A model generated the notes under the pieces. The model saw only the letters and a program-made list of their open reading frames with translations. It had not been told where the DNA came from and searched no databases. This document shows positions 1 through 8,539 of a DNA stretch of 41,888 nucleotides, one piece after another; the first letter of the stretch is position 1, and each line of letters begins with the position of its first letter. Source of the stretch: an uncultured Acetobacteraceae bacterium (lineage in GTDB: Bacteria; Pseudomonadota; Alphaproteobacteria; Acetobacterales; Acetobacteraceae); contig CAIYDT010000112.1 in the NCBI GenBank assembly GCA_903924985.1, forward strand, positions 1 through 41,888. The letters run 5' to 3'. The position numbers and the translations under genes were made by a program.

Positions 1-192
1 CCAACCGGTTGCTATGGGTGCGCGCCGCCGCCGGTGACAAACCGCCGGGGCATGTGGAAGACGCGGGCGATGGCTTGTTGCAAGGTTACATCGCCCGACT
101 CGCTCCTTACAATCGAGCCGAGGATGCGGATTATGGGTCGTGGCTGGCGGTTTGCATGAACGCGGTGATCGTGACCCAGGCCCATAAACGAT

Positions 193-220
193 AACGGCCG
201 GCCCCGAAGGGACCGGCCAT
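193..220 (-). terminator. Probable terminator hairpin of rpsD
   Basis: Just past the rpsD stop on the minus strand lies an inverted repeat: GGCCGG at 196-201 pairs with CCGGCC at 213-218, and CCC/GGG pairs continue inside around a tiny loop. On the minus strand the stem is followed by GTTATCGTTTATG, which has only scattered T residues. It therefore resembles a GC-rich intrinsic terminator with a weak U tract. Nothing convincing is encoded between position 1 and this hairpin. Confidence 0.5.
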
Positions 221-243
221 CGTCGCTGATACGGATCGAACGG

Positions 244-858
244 TTAGCGCGAGTAGAACTCGACCACCAGATTCGGTTCCATCTGCACGGGATACGGCAC
301 ATCGGACAGCTTCGGGGCGCGCGTGAAACGGCCCTTCATGGCGCGATGATCGACCTCGATATACTCCGGCACGTCGCGTTCGGTATTCTGGGTGGAATCG
401 AGCACGACCGCGAGTTGCTTGGATTTTTCCTTCACCTCGACGATGTCGTTATCGCGTACCTGGTAAGACGGGATGTTTACCCGCTTGCCGTTCACCGTCA
501 GATGACCGTGGTTCACGAATTGGCGGGCGGCAAAGGGGGTCACCGCGAATTTCATGCGGTAGCAGACCGCGTCCAACCGGCGCTCCAGCAGTTCGATCAG
601 GTTCTCCGAGGTGTCGCCCTTACGGCGGACCGCTTCCTCGTAATACTTGTAGAACTGCTTCTCACCGATATTGCCGTAGTAGCCCTTGAGCTTCTGCTTC
701 GCCATCAACTGGGTGCCGAAATCGGTCGGCTTCTTGCGGCGCTGGCCATGCTGGCCGGGGCCGTAATCGCGCTTGTTGACAGGCGACTTCGGCCGGCCCC
801 AGAGGTTGGCCCCCAGGCGGCGGTTGATCTTGTACTTACTCTCGGCGCGCTTGGTCAT
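244..858 (-). CDS. rpsD: 30S ribosomal protein S4 (uS4)
   Basis: The 204-residue product matches bacterial uS4 over its full length. uS4 binds 16S rRNA early in assembly of the small subunit and, with S5, shapes decoding fidelity at the mRNA entry region. The N-terminal domain opens with [16 protein letters not shown]. The S4 RNA-binding fold spans about residues 94-155, from [12 protein letters not shown] to the [17 protein letters not shown] stretch. The N-terminal zinc-binding cysteines of some S4 proteins are absent, as is usual in alphaproteobacteria. It stands alone here rather than in an rpsMKD-rpoA operon, which is also usual in this class. A GC-rich hairpin follows the stop. Confidence 0.98.
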   Translation of the reverse strand: MTKRAESKYKINRRLGANLWGRPKSPVNKRDYGPGQHGQRRKKPTDFGTQLMAKQKLKGYYGNIGEKQFYKYYEEAVRRKGDTSENLIELLERRLDAVCYRMKFAVTPFAARQFVNHGHLTVNGKRVNIPSYQVRDNDIVEVKEKSKQLAVVLDSTQNTERDVPEYIEVDHRAMKGRFTRAPKLSDVPYPVQMEPNLVVEFYSR

Positions 859-1049
859 GGTGCGCGGTGCCCTTCTTCATATGGCCAGTATGGCCTTGTT
901 GCACCGGTAGGCCTTGCGCAGACGACGCAAGACGGGCCCAGATCGTGCCAAGTTTCCTTGGGACCTGTCCACGTTCCCGGCAGTGGGCGGGGCATATAGG
1001 GGTGGCCCCCCGGCTTGTCAAACCAATCTCATCCCCCTAGGCACGGGCC

Positions 1050-1250
1050 ATGGTGAACAGAAGCGACATTATCTGGCTGGGCGTCTCCGCGGGCGTCACC
1101 GGCTGTCTGGTGGGCGGGATGATGCTGGGGATCGGCATGGACCTGATCGTCAACGGCGCCAACGTGGGGTGGCTGCTGCTGTTGCCAGCCGGGCCGGTCG
1201 GGGCGCTGCCCGGCTGGCTGCTGGCGCGGAAGCTGGCGCGCCAGCTTTAG
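1050..1250 (+). CDS. Small two-helix membrane protein, function unknown
   Basis: This 66-residue ORF has two hydrophobic segments, about residues 8-30 and 36-58, joined by a short polar turn, and ends in a basic tail (LLARKLARQL). That fits a small inner-membrane hairpin protein. I do not recognise a family. Its stop overlaps the stop of the convergent chalcone-isomerase-like gene by 4 bp, and the Shine-Dalgarno region is weak. Support is the hydrophobic pattern and the tight fit between neighbours only, so it may not be a real gene. Confidence 0.45.
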   Translation: MVNRSDIIWLGVSAGVTGCLVGGMMLGIGMDLIVNGANVGWLLLLPAGPVGALPGWLLARKLARQL

Positions 1251-1816
1251 CCGTGCCCATCCAATAGGGCCAGCTTCAGCGCCGGGGAGCCCGGCTTCGG
1301 CCCCAGGAACGCCGCCAACATCGCATCCGCCAATGGAGCCCGATCGACGCGTCCCAGCAGGTGCCCATTGGCGGCAATTTCCGCCATATGGCCGGCGAAA
1401 CGCAGCTCGAAACTATCGCCCTCGTGCATCGCCGGGACCTCGGCCAGGAACCGCTCGACATCGTTGGGGTCGAGCTGGCAGGGCGCCGGGCAGTTGTTCG
1501 TCAGGCCCTTGCGCCAAGCATCGCGGGCCTGACCGGCAGCGACGTCATGCTCAAACCGGAAGGTCAAAACCTTGGCCTCGGGGGAGCGGATAATCGCGTC
1601 GGGGTCCCGGGTCGGGTGTTCCACGTAGAGGCCGGCGATGTAGATGTGGACGTTCAGGAACGACCAGGTGCGCAAGCCTAAACCGTTCAGCACAAGCGTC
1701 TTGCCGTCTACCTGCTTCGTGTCGGGAAACGCCACACCGTCGACTTCGGCCGCATTGGCCGCGGCGGCGAGCAGCAGAAATAGGCACAATAACCAGCCGG
1801 GACGGATGACTCGCAT
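1247..1816 (-). CDS. Secreted chalcone isomerase-like domain protein
   Basis: About 189 residues from the ATG at 1816. This start is preferred over the one 27 bp upstream because it gives a clean signal peptide: MRVIRP, then a hydrophobic core ending in AAAANA before the mature AEVDGVAFPD. The mature part carries hallmarks of bacterial chalcone isomerase-like proteins: VDGKTLVLNGLGLRT, then FLNVHIYIAGLYVE, then a helical region with W-R-K-G. Such proteins are periplasmic and most lack known catalysis; many are thought to bind lipids or small ligands. The gene is monocistronic and convergent with the small ORF at 1050. Two cysteines (NNCPAPC) could form a disulfide. Confidence 0.8.
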   Translation of the reverse strand: MRVIRPGWLLCLFLLLAAAANAAEVDGVAFPDTKQVDGKTLVLNGLGLRTWSFLNVHIYIAGLYVEHPTRDPDAIIRSPEAKVLTFRFEHDVAAGQARDAWRKGLTNNCPAPCQLDPNDVERFLAEVPAMHEGDSFELRFAGHMAEIAANGHLLGRVDRAPLADAMLAAFLGPKPGSPALKLALLDGHG

Positions 1817-1914
1817 GCCATAATTGTGAACCGCTACGCGCAAAGGTCAAGTTCCGCCGCTTGGTCGGGCCGCATCGACCGCTTATGCTGGCGGCGGGGA
1901 CAAAGGGGGACACG

Positions 1915-2928
1915 ATGCGCTTCGGCTTGATGATACGCGGCCAGTACCCGCAAGGCGACGACATGCGCGTCCGCCTGAAGGAGGACCTGGACGCCGCGGT
2001 GCGCGCCGAACAGCTGGGGTTCGACGTTCTCGGGAAGGGGTCGCATTACAGCTCGCACCCGTTCCAGTACATCCAGCAAATCCCGTTCCTGTGCCAGGTG
2101 GCGCTGCTGGCGCCCAAGCTGAGGCTGCTGCCCGGGGTGGTGCTGCTGCCGCTGCACAGCCCGCTGCATGTGGCCGAGGAACTCGCGTCCCTCGACGTCA
2201 TGTGCGACGGCAAGCTGATCTTCGGCGCCGGCATCGGCTACCGGGAGGTCGAGTTCAACGCCTTCAACACCACCCAGAAGCAATCCGGCCCCCGGTTCGA
2301 GGAATGCCTGGAAGCCGTGAAGCGCCTGTGGACCGAAGACTTCGTGACCATGGAGGGCAGCTACTTCAAGCTGGATAACGCCAACTGCACCACCATGCCG
2401 GTGCAGCAACCCATGCCGCCGGTCTGGATCGGCGCCAACGCCAATGTCGGCATCCGCCGCGCCGCCCGCGTGGCCGATACCTGGTTCATCAACCCGCATA
2501 ACAAGATCGACACCATCGCCCAGCAGATGGAGGTCTACAAACGCGCCTTGGACGACGCCGGCAAACCCTTCCCCGACGAACTGCCGATGATGCGGGAGGT
2601 TTTCGTTGCCCGCTCCCGCGAAGAAGCCATCCGGCTGGCGCGGCCGTCGCTGGAGGCCAAATACAAGGCCTACAAGGACTGGGGGCAGGACAAGGTGATG
2701 CCCTCCGGTGACGCCTTCAGCCTGGATTTCGCGGATCTGATGCAGGACCGGTTCCTGTTCGGCTCGCCCGCCGAGGTCACGGAACAGATTTTGGTGTTGA
2801 AGCGGATGTTCGGCGTGAACACCATGATGCTGGGGATTCATTGGGTTGGCATGCCCGCCACCCTTGCAATGGAGCAGATGCAGCTTATTTCGGAAGAGGT
2901 TTTCCCCGCCGTTCGTTCGGCTGGCTGA
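1915..2928 (+). CDS. LLM-class flavin/F420-dependent oxidoreductase
   Basis: A 337-residue luciferase-like monooxygenase superfamily protein. It starts at the ATG at 1915 after a good AAAGGGGGA ribosome binding site; an upstream in-frame start at 1861 lacks one. Family signatures are the opening beta strand MRFGLMIRGQYPQ, the LRLLPGVVLLPLHSPLHVAEELASLD region, the GKLIFGAGIGYREVEF loop that borders the cofactor, and PPVWIGANANVGIRRAARVADTW near the phosphate site. The superfamily uses reduced flavin with O2, or F420H2 for hydride transfer; sequence alone does not decide which. It is the first of four LLM genes within 7 kb and sits 19 bp upstream of a lipase gene, so the two are probably co-transcribed. 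Confidence 0.9.
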   Translation: MRFGLMIRGQYPQGDDMRVRLKEDLDAAVRAEQLGFDVLGKGSHYSSHPFQYIQQIPFLCQVALLAPKLRLLPGVVLLPLHSPLHVAEELASLDVMCDGKLIFGAGIGYREVEFNAFNTTQKQSGPRFEECLEAVKRLWTEDFVTMEGSYFKLDNANCTTMPVQQPMPPVWIGANANVGIRRAARVADTWFINPHNKIDTIAQQMEVYKRALDDAGKPFPDELPMMREVFVARSREEAIRLARPSLEAKYKAYKDWGQDKVMPSGDAFSLDFADLMQDRFLFGSPAEVTEQILVLKRMFGVNTMMLGIHWVGMPATLAMEQMQLISEEVFPAVRSAG

Positions 2929-2947
2929 CAGGGCGGAGGGTACGGCC

Positions 2948-3883
2948 ATGGGATTCTTCACGGCGTTTCCTCCGAAGATCTATCCGGTGGGAGATCGCCT
3001 CTTGCCCGATGGGCCGGGTTTTTCTTTGCAAACCGCCGGTACTTTAGCCTGGGCCGCGCAAGCCGCTTATGAAACGTCGGATCGGGATAAACTCCAGACC
3101 ATTCTCACAGGGTGGAACTGGACGCTGGTCGATGTCTTCGACCAGCCGGCACCTGGTGGCTGGCCGCTCGCCGGCGCGAAAGGATTCGTGGCGACATCCG
3201 GTGACGCCACGATCGTCGCCGTTGCTGGTACCGAACCGGAGAACTTCGAGGACTGGTTCCAGAATTTCGACGCGATCCCGGCGGAAAACGGGGCGCATTC
3301 GGGCTTCCAGGCCGGCGCCGAAGCCGTTCAGGCAGAGCTCGATCGGCTGCGCGCCGCGGGGCGCGGAATTTATCTGACCGGGCATAGCCTGGGCGGTGCG
3401 ATTGCCGCGTTGACCGCGTCGATGCTTGAAACCGCACAGGCCGGCCGGGTCGCTTGTGTCCATACGATCGGCATGCCGCGACCCGGCAACGCGAAATACG
3501 CCACCGCATACAACGCGGCACTGGGCAACAAAACATTCCGTCTGGTTCACGGCGCCGACCTTGTTACGAAAGTCGGTCCGGCGAGGATGGGCTATCGGCA
3601 CGTTGGCTCGGTACTGTCCTGCCCCCATCTGGGCACGTTCGACGTGGCCCAGCTCGTTCCGCCACCGGAGATCGTCGACCCCGGGGAGATATGGGCCATC
3701 GCCGCAGCGGCAGCCGCGGCCATCGGCATCGGGCCGCGCAATGATGCCCCCCGGTACCCGGCTATCGAGCCAGGTGCGCAAGATGCCGCTGCGCTGCTAC
3801 CCAACCAAATCCGGGACCATCTGCCGGACTGCTACTTACGGGCCCTCAATGCCCTGCCCGACGTCCCACCGGCCCGACCTTGA
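2948..3883 (+). CDS. Class 3 lipase (alpha/beta hydrolase)
   Basis: A 311-residue protein with the fungal-type class 3 lipase pattern: VAGTEPENFEDW (the GT-x4-DW type motif) at about 92-103 and the nucleophile elbow GHSLGG at 145-150 (Ser147). Asp204 in VHGADLV and His291 near the C-terminus (IRDHLPDCY) are the likely triad partners. I see no signal peptide, so a cytoplasmic or membrane-associated esterase is likely. The ATG at 2948 was chosen because the upstream extension, to 2846, overlaps the preceding LLM gene and is not domain-like. An alanine-rich stretch (about 254-264) lies between Asp204 and His291. It probably supplies hydrolysed esters to the oxidoreductases around it (inference). 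Confidence 0.88.
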   Translation: MGFFTAFPPKIYPVGDRLLPDGPGFSLQTAGTLAWAAQAAYETSDRDKLQTILTGWNWTLVDVFDQPAPGGWPLAGAKGFVATSGDATIVAVAGTEPENFEDWFQNFDAIPAENGAHSGFQAGAEAVQAELDRLRAAGRGIYLTGHSLGGAIAALTASMLETAQAGRVACVHTIGMPRPGNAKYATAYNAALGNKTFRLVHGADLVTKVGPARMGYRHVGSVLSCPHLGTFDVAQLVPPPEIVDPGEIWAIAAAAAAAIGIGPRNDAPRYPAIEPGAQDAAALLPNQIRDHLPDCYLRALNALPDVPPARP

Positions 3884-3935
3884 CGCCACCCCAAGGCGCG
3901 AGCGCACAATCGGGCGACAACCAGGATCGAGTATC

Positions 3936-4790
3936 ATGCATATCGGCGCCGTCATGTTCTTCACGTCCTATTCCATGCAGCCCGCCGAACTGGGGCGGGA
4001 GCTGGAGCAGCGGGGTTTCGAGTCGCTCTGGGTCCCCGAACACACCCATATCCCGTCGTCGCGCATGACGCCGTATCGCGTGGGTGGCCCGCTGATCCGG
4101 CCGTACTACGACATCTACGACCCGTTCCTGGCGCTCAACACCGCCGCCGCCGTGACCACCAAGCTGAAGATCGGTACCGGCATCGCGCTGCTGACCCAGC
4201 GGGACCCGATCGTGACCGCCAAGGTGGTGTCGACCATCGACCAATTGTCCAACGGCCGCTTCCTGTTCGGCGTCGGCAACGGCTGGAACCAGGACGAGAT
4301 CGAGAACCACGGCACGGTCTTCAAATCCCGCCACAAGCTGGCGCGCGAGCGGGTCGAGGCGATGAAGGCCATCTGGACCAACAATGAGGCGGAATATCAC
4401 GGCGAATTCGTGAACTTCGACAAGATGGAGCAATGCCCCAAGCCGGTGCAGAAACCCTGGCCCCCCATCATCGTCGGCGGCGCTTTCCCCTATGCGGCTC
4501 GCCGAGCCATCGCGTACGGCGACGGCTGGATCCCCCGCGCCGACCGGTTGGCGCAGGACGGCGTGGGCGTGCTGATCGACCAGTTCCGGCAGATGGCTCG
4601 CGAGGCCGGGCGCGATCCCGCATCGCTGCCCATCACCATCTTCCGCACCGCCGACGATGTGGAGCAGCTCCGCTTCTGCCGCGATATCGGCGTCGACCGT
4701 ATCGTGTTCAGCCTGCCGGCGGCCAAGGAAGACGAGGTCATGCCGATCCTGGACCGTTGGTCGGCGTTGAAGAAGGAGTTGGAGGGGTGA
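3936..4790 (+). CDS. LLM-class F420-dependent oxidoreductase-like protein
   Basis: A 284-residue LLM protein starting at the ATG at 3936. The open frame extends upstream through the lipase gene, but similarity begins at MHIGAVMFFTSYSM. The stretch GFESLWVPEHTHIPSSR is typical of the actinobacterial-type TIGR03619 F420-dependent family. It is followed by LKIGTGIALLTQRDPIVTAK, a GRFLFGVGNGWNQDEIENHG loop and PPIIVGGAFPYAARRAIAYGDGW. In that subfamily the loop contacts F420. Whether this organism makes F420 cannot be judged from this window, and FMN is the alternative. It lies 52 bp after the lipase stop on the same strand. Confidence 0.9.
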   Translation: MHIGAVMFFTSYSMQPAELGRELEQRGFESLWVPEHTHIPSSRMTPYRVGGPLIRPYYDIYDPFLALNTAAAVTTKLKIGTGIALLTQRDPIVTAKVVSTIDQLSNGRFLFGVGNGWNQDEIENHGTVFKSRHKLARERVEAMKAIWTNNEAEYHGEFVNFDKMEQCPKPVQKPWPPIIVGGAFPYAARRAIAYGDGWIPRADRLAQDGVGVLIDQFRQMAREAGRDPASLPITIFRTADDVEQLRFCRDIGVDRIVFSLPAAKEDEVMPILDRWSALKKELEG

Positions 4791-4949
4791 TCGATTACGT
4801 CATGGCGGGCCTGCGCCCCATGGGCGTCAACTTTGGGTGTCCCAAGGAGCCCCGGGGATGATGTTGGGGGAAAGAGTGCGGGACGACCGCAAATGACTAA
4901 AGTGAACGCATATGGGGCCTTTGCCCGCCATGACGAGGGGGAGTGACCG

Positions 4950-5885
4950 ATGAAACTCGGCTACCTCCTCCCCACCCGTGAGCAGATCATGGAGGGGCGG
5001 CCCGAAACCGGCCCCATGCTGGAGCTGGCCACCCGCGCCGAGGCGATGGGTTTCGACTCCATCTGGGTCGGGGACTCCCTTCTGGCCCGTCCACGCCACG
5101 AGCCGCTGACTCTGCTTGCCGGGGTCGCTGGTCGGGTGCCCCGGGTGCAGATCGGCACCGCCGTACTGCTGCCGGCGCTGCGCAACCCCGTGCTGCTGGC
5201 GCATCAGGTCGCGACGCTGGATCAGGTGAGCGAGGGCCGCCTGATCCTGGGCGTCGGCATCGCGGCCGACCGGCCGAATATCCGAACGGAATTCACCGCC
5301 GCGGGCGTGCCGTTCGACAAGCGGGTCGGGCGGATGATGGAGGGGCTGCGGCTCTGTCGCGCGCTTTGGTCGGGTCAGCCCGTCGACTGGGACGGACGCT
5401 GGCAGGTCGAGCAAGGCGTCCTGGCGCCGACGCCATACCGGCCGGAAGGCCCGCCTCTGTGGGTCGGCGGCAACCTGAAAGCCAGCCTGGATCGCGCGGG
5501 GCGTTCGTTCGACGGATGGTTCCCGATCGCGCCGGCACCGGACCTGTTCGCCACGCAATGGGCTGATATCAAACAAGTAGCGCGGGATGCCGGGCGCGAC
5601 CCGGAGCGCTTGACCGGAGCGATGTATCTGACCGTCGCCATAGACGAGAACGCGCAACGGGCGGACGACCGCATGAATTCCTTCCTGGAGAGCTATTACG
5701 GCGTTCCGGCGGCCGCGACACGCAAGCGGCAGGCGTCCTACACGGGGCCGGAGGGCGGTCTGGCGCAATGGCTGGACAGCTACGCGCGGGCTGGCGCCAG
5801 CCATCTGATGATCCGTTTCGCGGGTGGCGATCACCCGACGCAATTGGCGGCTATGGCGCGGGTGCGCGCATCGCTCAATTGGTAA
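4950..5885 (+). CDS. LLM-class flavin-dependent oxidoreductase
   Basis: A 311-residue LLM protein preceded by GAGGGGGAGTGACC before the ATG. It shows FDSIWVGDSLLARPRHEP, VQIGTAVLLPALRNPVLLAHQ, the SEGRLILGVGIAADRPNIR loop and PPLWVGGNLKASLDRAGRSFDGWFPI, all in the usual order for an (alpha/beta)8 LLM barrel. It is shorter than the two-component monooxygenases and fits the single-component F420/flavin group. A 159-bp gap with no recognisable gene separates it from the previous LLM gene, so it may have its own promoter. The NHL-repeat gene follows only 15 bp later, which suggests co-transcription. Confidence 0.88.
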   Translation: MKLGYLLPTREQIMEGRPETGPMLELATRAEAMGFDSIWVGDSLLARPRHEPLTLLAGVAGRVPRVQIGTAVLLPALRNPVLLAHQVATLDQVSEGRLILGVGIAADRPNIRTEFTAAGVPFDKRVGRMMEGLRLCRALWSGQPVDWDGRWQVEQGVLAPTPYRPEGPPLWVGGNLKASLDRAGRSFDGWFPIAPAPDLFATQWADIKQVARDAGRDPERLTGAMYLTVAIDENAQRADDRMNSFLESYYGVPAAATRKRQASYTGPEGGLAQWLDSYARAGASHLMIRFAGGDHPTQLAAMARVRASLNW

Positions 5886-5900
5886 TATGGGGGAAACGAC

Positions 5901-6869
5901 ATGACCGTGACAATGGGCGAAGGCGACTACAAATATCAACCGGCAGACGGCTGGATGAAACTGCCGCCGGGCTGGGTGACGCTGGACGTGGCCGCTGTTG
6001 GCGTCGACCGCCACGACAACGTCTACGCCTTCAATCGGGGCGAGCACCCGATGATCGTGTTCGACCGCGACGGCAATTTCCTGCGTTCGTGGGGGGAGGG
6101 CCTGTTCAACCGCGCCCACGGCGTCAGCATGGGGCCGGACGATACGATCTATTGCACCGACGACGGCGACCACACGATGCGGCAATGCACTTTGGACGGC
6201 AAGGTGCTGCTGACAATCGGCATTCCCGGGAAAGCCGCCGCGTATATGAGCGGCGAGCCGTTCAATCGTTGCACCCATACCGCTCTGTCGCCGCAAGGCG
6301 ACATCTACATCTCCGATGGGTACGGCAACGCCCGTGTGCATAAATACGACCCGTCCGGGCGGCGCCTGCTGTCCTGGGGCGGGCCGGGAACGCGGCCGGG
6401 CCAGTTCAACATCGCGCATAATATCTGTTGCGATGCCGATGGATGGGTCTACGTCGCCGATCGCGAGAACCACCGCGTCCAGGTGTTCGACGGTCAGGGA
6501 AAATTCGAAACGCAGTGGAACAATCTGCACCGTCCCAGCGGTCTGTACATGTCCTCCGGCGCCTGCCCGATCTGCTACATCGCCGAGCTGGGGCCGCATC
6601 TGCCGGTGAACATCGATCACCCGAACATCGGCCCTCGGATCAGCGTGATGGACCTGAAGGGCAATTTGCTGGCGACGGTCGAGGCTACGCCGGCCCGAGG
6701 CCCTGGGCCCGGCCAGTTTATCTCCCCGCACGGCATGTCGGTGGACTCGCACGGCGATCTGTACGTGGGGGAGGTCGCGCATACCTCCTGGCCGCGGTCG
6801 TTCCCCAACGTCCCACGACCGAACCCGGTGCGGTGCCTGCAGAAACTGGTGCGGCTGAAAACGGCGTAA
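5901..6869 (+). CDS. NHL-repeat beta-propeller protein
   Basis: A 322-residue protein built of NHL repeats. Repeated units take the form VGVDRHDNVYAFNRGEHPM-VFDRDGNFLRSWGEG, then SPQGDIYISDGYGNARVHKYDPSGRRLLSWG, then DADGWVYVADRENHRVQVFDGQGKF, then SVDSHGDLYVGEVAHTSW. That predicts a six-bladed propeller related to the peptidyl-alpha-hydroxyglycine lyase-like and SMP-30-like proteins. No signal peptide is visible. In such proteins the propeller may be a lactonase, a lyase or a plain binding scaffold, and the residues here do not settle which. It lies 15 bp after an LLM gene and may act in the same pathway. A strong inverted repeat (6874-6919) begins 5 bp after its stop. Confidence 0.85.
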   Translation: MTVTMGEGDYKYQPADGWMKLPPGWVTLDVAAVGVDRHDNVYAFNRGEHPMIVFDRDGNFLRSWGEGLFNRAHGVSMGPDDTIYCTDDGDHTMRQCTLDGKVLLTIGIPGKAAAYMSGEPFNRCTHTALSPQGDIYISDGYGNARVHKYDPSGRRLLSWGGPGTRPGQFNIAHNICCDADGWVYVADRENHRVQVFDGQGKFETQWNNLHRPSGLYMSSGACPICYIAELGPHLPVNIDHPNIGPRISVMDLKGNLLATVEATPARGPGPGQFISPHGMSVDSHGDLYVGEVAHTSWPRSFPNVPRPNPVRCLQKLVRLKTA

Positions 6870-6873
6870 CGGC

Positions 6874-6919
6874 GGTCTCCCTGGGGAGTCGAAGCTGCGA
6901 CACCATCCCCAGGGAGACC
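6874..6919 (+). promoter_or_regulatory. 14-bp inverted repeat burying the next gene's ribosome binding site
   Basis: GGTCTCCCTGGGGA at 6874-6887 is the exact reverse complement of 6906-6919. A second small stem (GTCG 6888-6891 with CGAC 6898-6901) forms inside the 18-nt loop. The 3' arm contains AGGGAG (6911-6916), which is the Shine-Dalgarno for the ATG at 6925. No T run follows on either strand, so it is not a standard intrinsic terminator. The RNA hairpin would hide the ribosome binding site of the DoxX-like gene. A dimeric repressor site is an alternative reading. Confidence 0.7.
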
Positions 6920-6924
6920 CCACC

Positions 6925-7338
6925 ATGGACCGCATCCTGCGCCTGCTGACCTGGCCCGCCGCGTTGTTCATCGCCGGCACGCTGCTTTGGTACGAGCAAT
7001 ACAAGCTCACCGGCAACGAAGGATCGGTCTATCTGTTCACCATCCTGTCGGATTGGTTATTTATCCATGGCTACGAGAAACCGTTCCGCCTGTTCGTCGG
7101 CGGAATGGAAATCGTTGCCTCGATCCTTGTGGTGATCCCGGCAACCCGGGTGTTCGGCGCAGCCTTCGCGCTGGGCATCATGTCCGGGGCGATCTTCTTC
7201 CACCTCGTCAGCCCGCTCGGCATCGACCCCTACCACGACGGTGGCGCGCTGTTCAAAGAAGCCTGCGAGGTGTGGCTGAGCGCCGCGTTCATCCTGCTGG
7301 TACGGCGCTATTTTTTCACCCGTCATGGCCGGGCTTGA
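6925..7338 (+). CDS. DoxX-like four-helix membrane protein
   Basis: A 137-residue hydrophobic protein with four predicted membrane helices, about residues 7-25, 56-74, 76-99 and 112-130. The GG-MEI-ASILVVIP segment in helix 2 and the FHLVSPLGIDPYHDGG-LF loop resemble DoxX/DoxD-type membrane proteins, some of which work with oxidoreductases or quinones. The exact role is unknown. Translation probably depends on opening the hairpin at 6874-6919, which contains its Shine-Dalgarno. The C-terminus overlaps a REP-like repeat half-site (7321-7342), which supplies the TGA stop. Confidence 0.7.
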   Translation: MDRILRLLTWPAALFIAGTLLWYEQYKLTGNEGSVYLFTILSDWLFIHGYEKPFRLFVGGMEIVASILVVIPATRVFGAAFALGIMSGAIFFHLVSPLGIDPYHDGGALFKEACEVWLSAAFILLVRRYFFTRHGRA

Positions 7339-7342
7339 CCCG
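7321..7342. repeat. REP-like half-site
   Basis: CGTCATGGCCGGGCTTGACCCG matches the left part of the palindromic repeats at 37087 and 34627 (CGTCATCCTCGGGCTTGACCCG), with GGC replacing CTC in the arm. Here the right arm is not preserved. It sits at the convergent junction between the DoxX-like gene and the LLM gene and overlaps the last codons of the former. Confidence 0.55.
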
Positions 7343-7353
7343 ATCCCTATCAG

Positions 7354-8536
7354 TCAGGAAATGCGCGTCGCCTCCCGCACCCGAGGCAGAACCTCCTTCG
7401 CCAGCATACGGATGCCCTTTTCGGCCTCCTTGTGCGTCAGGTACCCCGATCGCCCGATAAAGATCAGGTGCCCGAAGCCGCCAAGCGTTTCGTAGGCCGC
7501 CATAATCTGTTTGAAGACCGTATCGGGGTTGCCCGCGAACATGATCTGTCGCTGGATCGCCTGCTCCGCTGTCATGCCGATCAACCCGTCGGCGGGGCGG
7601 GCGACGCGGGTTTCCCCCGGCCGCGGCTTCGTCCGATAGACCTGCGGCGCCATTTCCGCCGGCATGCGCCCTGGCAGGAATTTCGAGAATTGCGGCGCCT
7701 GTTTCAGGCTGGTGTTCAGGAACCACAGCAGCTTGGAGCCGACTTCGATGCCTTCTTCGTTGGTGTCGCCCACATAGACGAACGCAGCGTACGCAAAACG
7801 GTCCAGCGCCGGTTCCGGCAAACCCGCTTCGGCGCGGGCGGCGCGATAGGCGCCCCAGGCGCGCTTCGTTCCATCGATCCCGCGCAGGACGACGGAGTTG
7901 ACCATGCCGCGCAACCCAAGCTCCCGCGACGTTTCGGGGTCGCCGGTCGCCGCCCACATCGGGGGGATGCGGTTGCTGGTAGGGTCGCGGCCACAGGTTG
8001 ATGTGCCGGTGCGCGTAGTGCTTGCCCTCCCACCGCATCGGCCCGTCCTGGTTTTTCAGCGCGGCGGTGATCAGGTCGATCGCCTCCCAAAACCGTTCCA
8101 GGTTGCCGACGGGATTGGCGTTGTTCGACGCCATCTCGCTATCGCCGGATTTCACGAATCCGATGTCCAGCCGGCCGCGTAGCATCACGTCGGCGGTGGC
8201 GTATTCCTCCGCCACCCGCACCGGGTCGTGCCGCAACGAGATCAGGGTGCCCTGGGACAGAATCCGTACATTCCGGGTCTGCCGGGCCAGTGCGCCCAGG
8301 ATGATCGGGCTGGCACCGTACAGGCTGTTAATCCCGCTGTGATGCTCGATGGACACGATGTTGATCCCGACATCGTCGCACAGCAGGGATTCGTCCATGC
8401 ACTCATGGAACAGATCGGCGGCGATCCTGGGATCCAGTAGGTGCCCCGGCAGGCTGGCGCGCACGGAATCGGCGGCATCCAGGACTTCCTTCGGGACGAA
8501 CGGATAGGTGTTTTCGTTATGAAACCAGAGTTGCAT
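7354..8536 (-). pseudogene. Frameshifted LLM-class oxidoreductase
   Basis: Two consecutive minus-strand frames together encode one LLM protein of about 393 residues. The first (from the ATG at 8536) begins MQLWFHNENTYPF and runs through VRILSQGTLISLRHDPVRVAEEYA and RGRLDIGFVKSGDSEM to WPRPYQQPHPP. The frame is then lost and similarity resumes in another frame with MWAATGDPETSRELG, ending at 7354. The break falls in a run of six G on the plus strand (7961-7966); five would restore a continuous H-P-P-M-W reading. Either the gene is inactive, or one base is an assembly error, or slippage occurs on the C run. It abuts the alpha/beta hydrolase gene (stop 8540) on the same strand. Confidence 0.8.
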
Positions 8537-8539
8537 CCG

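Noticed and set aside
9..194. 61-codon ORF at the left edge
   Set aside because: No family resemblance, and its start lies at the window edge in sequence with no other coding signal.
346..999. 217-codon plus-strand frame over rpsD
   Set aside because: It lies antisense to the certain rpsD gene; long opposite-strand frames are expected at high GC.
1834..2961. 375-codon minus-strand frame over the first LLM gene
   Set aside because: The composition is His- and Gly-rich shadow coding, and the opposite frame is an unambiguous LLM protein.
4827..7016. 729-codon minus-strand frame
   Set aside because: It spans two well-supported plus-strand genes and their gap, has no family pattern and is a GC artefact.
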